From NCBI GenBank assembly GCA_963921935.1, contig OY998175.1, positions 265,663,709 through 265,727,708 of the forward strand: a DNA stretch of 64,000 nucleotides, read 5' to 3'. Of this stretch, positions 35,207-44,883 are shown piece after piece; within the stretch, counting starts at the first letter, position 1; every line of letters begins with the position of its first letter. A model generated the notes under the pieces. It did no database searches. It was not told the origin of the DNA and saw only the letters and a program-made list of their open reading frames with translations. The DNA is from Galeruca laticollis. Lineage: Eukaryota > Arthropoda > Insecta > Coleoptera > Chrysomelidae. The position numbers were made by a program, and so were the translations under genes.

Positions 35207-37701
35207 CATATTTTGTACATATTTATACACCCCCAATAAAGTTCATCCCCATATTGAGACTAACATAAACTTTAAGCTTCTGTGTTATTAAGCACTTATT
35301 CAAAGGGACAGTCTACCCAATTAGTAACTGCTCTTACTTATCAACATAGAACCCTAAATCGAATACGAAAAAAATTTACATTAGGAAAAACAAAAACCCA
35401 GATATGCATTTTCAGGGACTTAAGTACTGATACAAGGGAACAGTCTACCCGTTTAGTAACTGAACTTACTCAAACCCTTAAAATACAGCATAACAAAAGA
35501 AAATTTTAGACAAAAAGAAATGAAAGATAAAAAACACACCCTCATACATGTTCTGCACTGTCTGCATCCGATATCCACCGTCAGGTCAGATGCTGAGAAT
35601 CCCCATGGCTCAATATAGAAACAGAAGGTGTGCCAAGTTGTAAGTGATCACACAAGACCGAAATTGCGCAAACTTAGCAGCAAAGAGAGCCTCGTATTCC
35701 GATTCAACTGCTTCCACATTGCCCCATAACAACTTCAAACACCCCACACCGCAATGTAGCTCGAACGATGACACTACACAACGTCCAGTTCAGAGTACTG
35801 CACACTCAATGATATTCTAGCATATCATTAACGCTAAAATAATAACCTGAAGGGTTATTAAATGATACCAAAAAGACAAAGTCGGGAAGAAACATAAAAA
35901 GATATAGAAAAAGATTAAAAGTTGGAAATTTATTAAGATGATCCAACATTAACCACCCATTATATGAAAGACAAGTTAGGTATTTGTCACGAACCTTATT
36001 CACTGAGTGCATATTTGTTCTGAAGGTAAGGAATATAGGAAAAGACATTTGCCCAGGAGTGATATTTCAGGGTTGCCCCTCGTTATCCGTAGACCGAACT
36101 GCAAGCAACACTGGTGAGAATAAACTCACAAGAATACTACCCCAGATAAATTCTTTAAATCAAAAATAAAAGTTAAAATAAAATGATAATAGGAAGAGAA
36201 AAGAATAACATAATATGGCTCAGATAAATAGGTCTATAAAACTCATAACTAATTGCCGTATCCTATAACTAATGAAAAGAAAGAAAAAAATAAAAAACTT
36301 ACTATTCTCATTGAGAATATAGACGTCACAATCAGGTAAAGGAACATCAAAAACACTTCGCAATATTCACAAGAGGGAAGAAGTAAACTTTAAAGAAAAT
36401 ACAAATACTGTCACAAGGGAATGGACGATGATTCCTGCACTAACATATTTAACAACAACAAGTCATTATCTAATGGTGAGGTAACCAACTCCAAACTTAT
36501 TCGTATCTACTTTTCGATATTGTGAATCATTAAGGTAAAGATATTGTGTTTTTAATGCCTAGATTAATATTATAATCTAGTGTATATGAGTCATAGTCAG
36601 GTAAAGAAATATCAAAAAGATATTTTGATGTTTCTATGTAGATAATAATAAGAATTCATAAGAATCCTAAATAGCAAACAGAGAGAAAGTAAATTAGAGG
36701 AAATACAAATACTGTCACAAAGGAATGGACGATTATTCCAGCACTAACATATTTAACAACCATATGTCATATTCTTAAGGTGAGGCAATAAACTCCAAAC
36801 TTATTTGTTCTATCCTCTCAAATTCCCTTACTATAAGACAAAGAAAATATGTTTTCTTGACAGATAGAAATTTTAATTTCTACGGTAAGATATATCAAGA
36901 TAATTATAGATATTTTTGAATAGTGAAAATAACTATTTGTTAGATAGAGATAAGCGTTTAAGAACACTGAAAATTAAATTCCTTACAATGAACTGGATTC
37001 ATTTGGAATCTAACTAGAAAAGATAAAGAACAAATTTTAAGATAAAATTAAACCAACTATTAAGTAACATAGATAGATCATTTCTGTGTTGCTGTGCCAA
37101 AAGAGGTAAGAGTCAAATTTGCTATAACTATTATAGCAAGCTAGGATATATACTATACAATAGATGTCTGGTGGGACAATATTTAAATGTACAGAAGACG
37201 CACGATTTATGTCTGCTGCGACACAAGATAAGATAAGGTAAAGATAAATTTTCGACACGAGATAAAATAAGGTAAAGATAAAGCTCTGTGTGTCATTCTC
37301 TCTAACACACAAAAACCCTAGGTAAGATAAATTTTTTCAGTTTGTGTCATTTGACACAATTCAACTGAAAACGGTAAGATAAGATAATATTTTTCAGTAT
37401 GTGTAACTACACATTTCGACTGAAAAGATAAGTCTACAAATTAGAAATATAATATGGAACATTCAAATTTTAGTGATACTAATTACCGTTCCAACATCAC
37501 ATAACTCTAATTCAGTAAACAAAAATAATATTAATTTCTTAATACTTTCTAATTTCAAAAATATAATCTACAAGATAAACCTAGGTTACCAACAAATTAA
37601 TTTAGCCAAGAGATTATTTTTAACTCTCTGCACAACACAGAAAAATCTACAGTAAAATTACTTTTGCAGATAAGGTAAAAATGTGTTCATCTAACAAATG
37701 T
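34988..37701 (-). other. Gypsy 3' non-coding segment between pol and the 3' LTR
   Basis: 2.7 kb without a recognisable env or other gene. It has an internal duplication: about 36310-36510 resembles about 36590-36815 (shared block TACAAATACTGTCACAA and following TTTAACAAC). A shorter one pairs about 35296-35335 with about 35432-35475. Near 37205-37290 GATAAGGTAAAGATAA is repeated, and two hairpins occur at about 37333-37371 and 37391-37423. A (TA)n run lies at about 35173-35202. Confidence 0.7.
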
Positions 37702-40700
37702 TCATTCACTATCCGAAGATACTGAGTCAGGATTATTTTCATCATCGGTAGAGTCACTTGATTCATCAGTAGATAAGTTATATTCTTTTAGATCTTTAAT
37801 ATGCCATCGTCCTATATTTTTGCCATTACTATCTTTAAGTTCATAAATCAAGGGAGATATAACACGGTTAACAGTACAATGTATATATTTAGGCATAAAT
37901 TTTGCAGAAATAAATTGAGCTTTATCAGATTTCTGATAATTCTTTTTCCAAACATGATCACCTACATGAAATTTAATATCGCGCTTACGAAGATTATAAC
38001 GGTTACTCGATTTTATGTAAGCCTTGTGTAATTTTTTTCTAACATCTTCGAAAATTTTTGGCATTTCTTGAGTATCCTGCAAACGGTGTATTTTATCAGC
38101 AATTGCAGGCTGATTATTTGCATTTTCTGCAATATTCCCGAAGAATGACCCTGATACAGGTACGTTTCTAGCAAACACAAGAAAAGATGGTGGAAATTCT
38201 GTGACTTCATGTTTAGACAAACGAATTGCCTGAGCTATTTTCTGTAATTCTACATCCCAAGTTCTATGATCAGAAAAACAATATGAACGTATTGCAGTGA
38301 CAATAGATTTATTCACACGCTCAGTATGATTGGCTTGAGGAGTGTAATTTGCAGTGTACCAAATACTTTGGACATTGTACTTAGACATCAAACTTTTAAA
38401 CAACTGACTAGTGAACTGTTTACCATTGTCTACAGCTACTATTTGAGGAACTCCAAAAATTAGAAAAACATTATTTTCAATAAATTTCACAATCGCAGAA
38501 GAGGTAGCTTGTTTTAAAGGTTGAATTAAAACAAATTTAGAGAAGAAATCAACAATGACCAATGCACACGTATTTCCCTGGCGAGATCTAGGATATGGGC
38601 CTATTAAATCACAGGAAATTAACTGGAAAGGAAACCCTATGTTACGATATTTACCCATGAGACCAACTTGTGGCAAATTTGTGGGCTTACAGGCAGCACA
38701 AACTTTACAGCGGCTCACATATTTTTGTACACTCTGTCTCATTTTGGGCCAATAATATAACTCTGAAATTCTTTCTAATGTTTTAAAAACACCGAAATGA
38801 GCTGCAGTAGGATCATCATGAAATTTAGATAACAATTCAAGTCTGTTTTCCGTTGGAACTACAATTTTCCAGTCAGTTAAATTGCAAATATTGGCATACT
38901 TGTTAAAGACATGCTTATATAGAATATTATTTTCCACCTTGAAATTAGGATAACTATCCGGATCGGTTTGAACCTTATTTATCATAATTTTATACCAATT
39001 ATCAGGTTTTAGTAAAGATAAATCTAATACATTTATTTCCGGCACCCTTGATAGAAAATCTGCAGGTACGGTACCCGTTGCTCTACGATGGACTATCGAA
39101 AAATTGTATTGTGAAAGTTGTAGAATCCACCTAGCTAATCGTGGTGATGGTTTCTTCATGTTATTTAACCAAACAAGAGAAGAGTGATCGGTGATGACAG
39201 TAAAATGTCGTCCCAGAAGATAATAACGAAAATGATCAATAGATAATAGGACTGCAAGGGCCTCTTTTTCAGTAGTTGTGTATTTCTTTTGACATTTATT
39301 CAATTTTTTACTATAATAAGCTACTGGATGTTCCAACCCATCTTCTAACTGAAAAAGCACACTTCCAATACCTACATCACTTGCATCACACATTAGATAA
39401 AATGATTTGTCAAAATCAGGACTACAAAGTACAGGAGCGGTAGTTAAGACAGTTTTTATATCATCGAAAGCTTTTTGAGCTTCCGGTGTCCAACTTATTG
39501 GTTGATTTTTTTTCCTATTAGATAAAAGATCAGAAATGGGAGCAGATAAAGTAGAAAAATTATTTAGAAAACGACGATAATATGAAACAACACCTAAAAA
39601 TCTACGCACCTCTGTAGTTGTCCTCGGTACAGGATAGTTAGTAATAGCTTTAGTTTTTTCACCGTCAATACTTAACCCGTTTTCATCCAAGGTATAACCT
39701 AAATAGCGAAGTGAAGGACGACAAAAATGACATTTATCAATATTTACCGTTAAATTAGCCTCTTTTAATTTCTCATAAACTTTAGACAAAATTTCAACAT
39801 GTTTATCAAACTGTGATGTACAAACAATTATATCATCAAGATAATAAAAACAATATGGTTCTAAAGATGGACCTATTACCATATCCATTAATCGTGACAT
39901 GGTAGCTGGACTTGAAATTAAACCAAATGGTGTACTTGTAAATTGAAATAGTCCTCTAGAACGTATTGCGAAAGCTGTTTTTGGACGAGACGACTTTTCT
40001 AAAGGTATTTGATAGAAAGCATGTTTTAAATCGATACTAGAAATATATCGCGTATCCCTTAGTTGACTAAGAATTACCTCGATATTTGGAATCATATACG
40101 AATCTGCTTTAGTTTGCTTGTTTAAAAATCTAGCATCAAGAAGTAACCTTATACTACCATCAGGTTTATGAGTTAAACAGATAGGAGAACAATAAGGAGA
40201 TGTACTTGGTTCAATAACCCCTAATTTTAATAATGTATCTATCTCATTATTCACATGAACTTCCATAGCTTGAGGCAATGGATACTGTTTTATTTTAAAT
40301 GGAGGAGAATTTCCTGTGTCGATAAAATGCTCTAAGATATGTGTCCTACCAATTTTATCCTTAGGGCTAATGCTTTTAAATTTTTCGATAACAACATCAA
40401 GTTTAATTTTTTCATCATTTGTTAAAGTTGTGACGTCCTTAACAGTATTGATGACATTTAAAGATAAGGCATTTAAATTCATAGTAAATTTAGAAATCTC
40501 TATTTTAATATTGAATGTCTTTAAAAAATCCATTCCTAAGATAACTGTTTGAGTAACTGAAGGTAAAAGATATAATTTTAAAATCCGAGATAACTTATCC
40601 ACTGTGACATAAGTTTCTACAAAACCACCAACATCATGGTATGTACCATCAGCAGTCGAAACTTGAAACTGTTCGGTAATAGAAATAGGTATAGATAAAT

Positions 40701-41181
40701 TCTTAAGAAACTCAAGACCTAGAGAACCCAAAACACTCAGATTACTTCCTGTATCAATCAAACAAGAGAATGTCTTCCCAAAAATAATAGTATCCACATA
40801 AGGCCTGTTATCATTATCTTTTCGATATAACAAGTCTAAAAAGTAATTACTAGATAATTGAGTATTTATAGAATTCTGAAATTTATTTACTTTGCTTGGT
40901 TTGTAAAACGATCTTACTATATTTAACCAAGCTAACCAATCATTTTTATTGAAATAAGATAAGTTATTTTTATTTGAATTTTTAGATAGATTAGGTAAGG
41001 AATAAATTTCACTTATTGGTTGCTGGTTGAAGGCGTTATTTCGGAAACTGTTCTTGACTTTGATTGTTTTTTTGAATTTTTTTGCTTTGGATGTGTGGAT
41101 CCTGAAGGATTTTGAGGAGCGGTAGGTGTCACCAAAGCATTGACCTGACCGCTTGGTTCGTTTTTTGAACAATTTGGACAT
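37702..41181 (-). CDS. pol: Gypsy Pol polyprotein (protease, reverse transcriptase, RNase H, integrase)
   Basis: 1159 codons counted from the first ATG, although translation probably enters by frameshift from gag about 5 codons later. Domains in order: aspartic protease with LIDTGSN at about 141-147; reverse transcriptase about 290-470, with FYYLDDIIV (YLDD at 447-450); RNase H starting at CDASDVG near 598; integrase with an HHCC finger about 788-828 and a D,D35E triad at D858, D918 and E954 (SCDLIGP, AVDNGKQF, HTERVNKS). The C-terminus is acidic and Ser-rich, with no chromodomain that I can recognise. No stop interrupts it. Pol overlaps gag by 169 nt in the -1 frame. This is the one apparently functional replication protein set in the window. 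Confidence 0.96.
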   Translation of the reverse strand: MSKLFKKRTKRSGQCFGDTYRSSKSFRIHTSKAKKFKKTIKVKNSFRNNAFNQQPISEIYSLPNLSKNSNKNNLSYFNKNDWLAWLNIVRSFYKPSKVNKFQNSINTQLSSNYFLDLLYRKDNDNRPYVDTIIFGKTFSCLIDTGSNLSVLGSLGLEFLKNLSIPISITEQFQVSTADGTYHDVGGFVETYVTVDKLSRILKLYLLPSVTQTVILGMDFLKTFNIKIEISKFTMNLNALSLNVINTVKDVTTLTNDEKIKLDVVIEKFKSISPKDKIGRTHILEHFIDTGNSPPFKIKQYPLPQAMEVHVNNEIDTLLKLGVIEPSTSPYCSPICLTHKPDGSIRLLLDARFLNKQTKADSYMIPNIEVILSQLRDTRYISSIDLKHAFYQIPLEKSSRPKTAFAIRSRGLFQFTSTPFGLISSPATMSRLMDMVIGPSLEPYCFYYLDDIIVCTSQFDKHVEILSKVYEKLKEANLTVNIDKCHFCRPSLRYLGYTLDENGLSIDGEKTKAITNYPVPRTTTEVRRFLGVVSYYRRFLNNFSTLSAPISDLLSNRKKNQPISWTPEAQKAFDDIKTVLTTAPVLCSPDFDKSFYLMCDASDVGIGSVLFQLEDGLEHPVAYYSKKLNKCQKKYTTTEKEALAVLLSIDHFRYYLLGRHFTVITDHSSLVWLNNMKKPSPRLARWILQLSQYNFSIVHRRATGTVPADFLSRVPEINVLDLSLLKPDNWYKIMINKVQTDPDSYPNFKVENNILYKHVFNKYANICNLTDWKIVVPTENRLELLSKFHDDPTAAHFGVFKTLERISELYYWPKMRQSVQKYVSRCKVCAACKPTNLPQVGLMGKYRNIGFPFQLISCDLIGPYPRSRQGNTCALVIVDFFSKFVLIQPLKQATSSAIVKFIENNVFLIFGVPQIVAVDNGKQFTSQLFKSLMSKYNVQSIWYTANYTPQANHTERVNKSIVTAIRSYCFSDHRTWDVELQKIAQAIRLSKHEVTEFPPSFLVFARNVPVSGSFFGNIAENANNQPAIADKIHRLQDTQEMPKIFEDVRKKLHKAYIKSSNRYNLRKRDIKFHVGDHVWKKNYQKSDKAQFISAKFMPKYIHCTVNRVISPLIYELKDSNGKNIGRWHIKDLKEYNLSTDESSDSTDDENNPDSVSSDSE

Positions 41182-42428
41182 TTAGATTTTATAAATCCAG
41201 GATTTCCACATCCATAACAGAATACTTTTAAAGCGTATTTACATTGCGGATAAAAATGATTCTGTTCACCACAATTCCAGCAAACTTTATGTGAACTTAC
41301 TGTAGACACTGTAGATAGATGCCTAGAATTATTATGATTCCTAGACCGATAAGATGAGGTAAAAGTATTATTTAACTGTGGTTCTAGATATATTTTAGGT
41401 TTGCTCGAACTAATACTCGAATTCTGAGAATTCTGTGAGTAGGTAAAAGATTCTTCCAACTTTTTACATTTATCGGTTAACTCTTCGATACTGGTAATAT
41501 CTAATAAAGCTAGCGGTTGAACATAGTTAGAAAGCAAATTTCTCTTAATGATTCTAATTTTTGATGATTCATCCTGTTTTATTTCTAATCGATTAAATAG
41601 ACTACACATAGAATTTATATATAACGTAACTTTTTCATTAATATTTTGTTTTCTATTTTTAATTTCATCCAATAAATCTTCCTGATAATTATATGGGAGA
41701 AAATCTGACTTTAATTTAGAAACTAACTCTGACCAATTTTGAAATTGACTTCTATTATTTAAATACCAATAAAATGCCTGATCAGTGAAGAGATCTGCAG
41801 CGCTAGAAAATAATTCGTTATCTGTTACCCCTCGAGAAATCTTTAAACACTCTACACGTTCTAAAAATCCTGCCAAAGATTCATTTTCTGCCATTCCTGA
41901 GAAATGTATTCCCCATTTATATATAGGTACTGGCTTAGAGAAAGTAAAGCTTTGGTTCTGACCCACAGGAGTTGATTGAGCCTGAATAGTGCCCGGTAAT
42001 CTACCATCAAGTTCACCCTCTAACAACAAAATCTGAGTAGCAAACTGTTTTTTCTTTAATTCTTCCTCATCATTATTACATGACAAACGAGACACCCGAT
42101 TATTAGCATGAGCTAATCTACATGTTAATCTGAGATATTCATTGTCCCTATCTGATCCTACAAATTCTGAAATTTTTCTGCTCAAATCAGATAAAGTTAA
42201 CTCTATACCGTTTACTTCACTATCAAAATTCAATTGACTATTCTCATATAAAATAGAACTGCGACCGGATGCTTCTTGAGCTAAAATACCCCTCAACAAT
42301 TTTCTACGCTCCGCTACTGTCGGTAATACTTCAACATTTCTATATGCCAATTCGTGCTCCAGCTCATGAGATAATACATATTCGACCTTCAATTTATAAG
42401 GCAAAGACATTTTTGTAATTAAATTCAA
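41013..42428 (-). CDS. gag: Gypsy Gag protein with CCHC knuckles
   Basis: 471 codons, ATG at 42428 with a second in-frame ATG seven codons later (M7). The central capsid-like region includes WGIHFSGMAENESLAGFLER and AFYWYLNNRSQFQNWSELVS, as in retrotransposon Gag proteins. A canonical CX2CX4HX4C knuckle (CWNCGEQNHFYPQC) is at 383-396. A second at 404-417 (CYGCGNPGFIKSKC) has Phe where His is expected. The C-terminus is rich in Lys, Ser and Pro. It packages the RNA and forms the particle. The frame is intact. Confidence 0.95.
   Translation of the reverse strand: MNLITKMSLPYKLKVEYVLSHELEHELAYRNVEVLPTVAERRKLLRGILAQEASGRSSILYENSQLNFDSEVNGIELTLSDLSRKISEFVGSDRDNEYLRLTCRLAHANNRVSRLSCNNDEEELKKKQFATQILLLEGELDGRLPGTIQAQSTPVGQNQSFTFSKPVPIYKWGIHFSGMAENESLAGFLERVECLKISRGVTDNELFSSAADLFTDQAFYWYLNNRSQFQNWSELVSKLKSDFLPYNYQEDLLDEIKNRKQNINEKVTLYINSMCSLFNRLEIKQDESSKIRIIKRNLLSNYVQPLALLDITSIEELTDKCKKLEESFTYSQNSQNSSISSSKPKIYLEPQLNNTFTSSYRSRNHNNSRHLSTVSTVSSHKVCWNCGEQNHFYPQCKYALKVFCYGCGNPGFIKSKCPNCSKNEPSGQVNALVTPTAPQNPSGSTHPKQKNSKKQSKSRTVSEITPSTSNQ
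41118..41166 (-). promoter_or_regulatory. Programmed -1 frameshift signal between gag and pol
   Basis: On the sense (minus) strand the heptamer A AAA AAC lies at 41166-41160, in the right phase for gag (codons TCA AAA AAC). A 6-base spacer (GAACCA) follows. Then AGCGGT at 41153-41148 pairs perfectly with ACCGCT at 41123-41118, with further inner pairing (AGG/CCT and TCA/TGA). Heptamer, spacer length and downstream stem all match the known retroviral -1 frameshift design. Pol is in the -1 frame, as required. Confidence 0.85.
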
Positions 42429-42828
42429 TACAGTTCTCTTGGTAATTAAAGTTAAGTTAAAATTTTATACTCTAATGATAGAAAAAAATTTTGAAACAAA
42501 TACTCAACAACATTAATTTACAATTTGAAGGTCACTGAAAGGTAACAAATGAATTGATATAAAAACTGGGTAATATATGAATCGTTAAGCTTCACACCAG
42601 TTATAAATATAATATAACATATATCATATAATATTTCAAACAACGAAAAAGATGTATATATTTATTACACAGGACCTGTTTTATAAAAGCAGAAAGCATA
42701 AAATATAATTAAAAGTTAAACAGTGAACATTATATCAAAGATATTTCCCCCCTAATAGCAGGAAAAAAAATTTTCAAGTATTAAAATTTTTTACCAAAAA
42801 GAAATAGCAGATAACAACATGTAAGAGT

Positions 42829-42849
42829 TAATACACGTTGGAGCGCCAA
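42829..42849 (-). promoter_or_regulatory. Gypsy primer-binding site
   Basis: The sense strand directly after the 5' LTR reads TGGCGCTCCAACGTG. It starts with TGG, the complement of a tRNA CCA end, and resembles the tRNA-Lys type site TGGCGCCCAACGTG with one extra base. It would prime minus-strand synthesis. Confidence 0.7.
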
Positions 42850-43944
42850 TGAAACAAAATCCTCTTACTCTCAGGGTAAAAATTATTTAAATAATTGAAA
42901 GTATTAAAAGAGAGTAGGTTCTTTCCAAACTGACAAAGAGATTGGAGATAACGGAGCCAGTTCTCAGGGCTCTGTTATCTGAAAGAAGTTTAATTAAAGA
43001 AAAAAAATGTGACAAAGAAAGAGAAAGAGAGAGAGAGAAAAACTAAAAAACAGTAAAGTTACATCAATAGTAAGGGCGCCACTAACTTTGTTCCTAAACA
43101 AAATTAGAAAAAATCAACCTCCTTAATCAGTCAACTCTTACCTGCTGTGCTCTGCTAGTTTTTAGACAATACTTATGCAAAAAAAATGTACTGAAGGCTA
43201 TTTCACAGGTCTTTCTGTATAATAAATAAAACAACAGACTACTAATATGTATGAATATAATGAATGAAAAAATATTTAAACGTGTTACATAGTTTGACAA
43301 TAAAAGGTTAGTAAAAGTGTGTATGTGAGAAGAAAAAGAAAGTATAAATAAAAACTAAGACAAGCTGTACAAATATGAATGGTGAAGCCATACAATATAA
43401 TTTTACTTATCTTGAAGTAGCAAGTCGAAGTCGATTCTCCATAAAATCTTCCTAGGTTAAATAATTCTCAGTATAATACATAGTTGAGTATCTAGATCAT
43501 GAATTGGCTCTTATGGAAACACCATTTCTTGTGAGTCAATACAAATTGCCGACAAATCTTCACCTTAGTTCTTCCGTCGGGTGATTTTAGTTAAATTTAC
43601 CGATATAATTAAATTATTCCTGGCGGTATCGCAGTAATCCCTGCGAATTTGTTCTTAGAACAAGTTTTTTTAATAAATATACAGAATATTTAAAACTTTT
43701 ATCAGGATTTCTGCGACTACCATTCTCTATTACAATCTCTCGTATAGTGCCGCATTCCGAATTTCTATTCAGGATTTTTTTCTGTGAGATATCTATACAG
43801 TTTATTCCACCAACATTTAAATAGTTGTTTAAAACATTGGCAAGGAAGGACGTGTGGTCTATTCCACCAATAAATTTAACATGCATCGCTGAATTATTTA
43901 TTTAAAACTCTATTAGAAATGTTAACTGCTAAGTGAACGTTTCA
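42850..43944 (-). repeat. Gypsy 5' LTR
   Basis: 1095 bp starting (sense) at 43944 with TGAAACG and ending at 42850 with GTTTCA. It provides promoter and polyadenylation functions. The same stem-forming inverted repeat as in the 3' LTR lies at 42946-42980, and the same 90-codon frame at 43614-43886. Confidence 0.97.
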
Positions 43945-43948
43945 ACAA

Positions 43949-44680
43949 GTTGTATCCTGTTCCAAGATATTAACACACTTAGGACAAGTAATATTTTTTT
44001 TTAGAAATTTAACTACAAAACCAGCAATACATGATACAACATCTTACACATATAAAGTTAAGTCCCAAGATGGCGACATGAAAAATTAGATTCTGCAATG
44101 TCCAGATTTAGTTTTGCAATGTCCAGATTTAGTTTTGCAATGTCCAGATTTAGTTTGACTAAAACATTTTTATAGACTTCAGATTCTTCTAAATGCTCCC
44201 CATCATCTGACCTACTCAGTAAATTACCTGAGCAGCATTTGAGGATTAAAATTTTTTGCAAGTCTACAGTGTTACCTGTTTTTGGCGCCGATATCTCACT
44301 GTAGACTAACAGTCTTTTAAAGGCAGCCTCAAATTGTCTGGCTGTCGGGTTGTTATTATAGCCCCCCTTTCTACAAATAGCTCCAAAAACTAATTCAAGG
44401 TGATCCTGGGATAACTTATATGTCAATAAATATTTTAGTTTTTTTTCTTATTCAACATAGAGGTTGAACATGTTTTTTAGACTCTTAATACATATAAGAA
44501 AGCCGAGGAAACCAGTATTTCTAGCAGATTTAACAATTGGAGTCTTATGTAAGGTAATAAATAATTACCTATCATCCGTGAATAAGCTCTTTCTTAGTGA
44601 AGCCCCTGCATCTTGTTTCTTTGTAGGACTATTAAAAATGTCGTCTGAATTTGAGCTGTAACATATCATATATATGTAGC
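43949..44680 (-). pseudogene. P-like transposase, C-terminal half
   Basis: The 44058-44426 frame reads TYKLSQDHLELVFGAI, then NNNPTARQFEAAFKRLLVYS, a very characteristic P-type (THAP9-like) transposase block. Upstream, after a stop near 44450, RNTGFLGFLICIKSLKNMF fits the preceding region. Downstream, past the stop at 44058, CPKCVNILEQDTTC leads into the Gypsy insertion. A 21-bp tandem triplication at 44095-44157 adds a repeated KLNLDIA peptide. The central RNase-H-like domain between here and the THAP fragment is absent, so this is an internally deleted copy. Confidence 0.78.
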
Positions 44681-44760
44681 TAAGCAGCGCTTTTAACGGT
44701 GAGCTAACTAAAAGTAGAAGAAGGCATTATGCATTAAATAGTTTTATTCATAAATTTTTA

Positions 44761-44883
44761 CCTAAATGAGCTTGATGGAAACAAAGAACGTTGAAGTTTT
44801 GGCATTGCTCCAGGCTTAAGGTATCTTACATCATTTACTTTAATAAGGATATCTGCAGGATCGAAATGATATGAACAAAGTAC
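44761..44883 (-). pseudogene. THAP zinc-finger fragment of the P-like element
   Basis: The minus strand reads LCSYHFDPADILIKV and VRYLKPGAMPKLQRSLFP. The C..HF pair and the RLKPGAxP motif are the second half of a C2CH THAP domain, the DNA-binding head of P-type transposases. The first half (CxxC) is not seen and may lie on another exon or be lost. It is adjacent to, and in the same orientation as, the C-terminal remnant. Confidence 0.65.

Larger units (their letters stand above)
33893..43944 (-). mobile_element. Complete Ty3/Gypsy LTR retrotransposon
   Basis: This is a 10,052-bp element on the minus strand. It has two 1095-bp LTRs (33893-34987 and 42850-43944), each TGAAAC...GTTTCA, and a 4-bp target duplication ACAA at 33889-33892 and 43945-43948. 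From 5' to 3': LTR, primer-binding site, 420-bp leader, gag, pol in the -1 frame, a 2.7-kb non-coding 3' segment, a purine-rich GTTAGGGGTA before the 3' LTR, and the 3' LTR. Both main frames are open and I saw no difference between the LTRs, so the insertion is recent and may still be competent. Confidence 0.97.
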
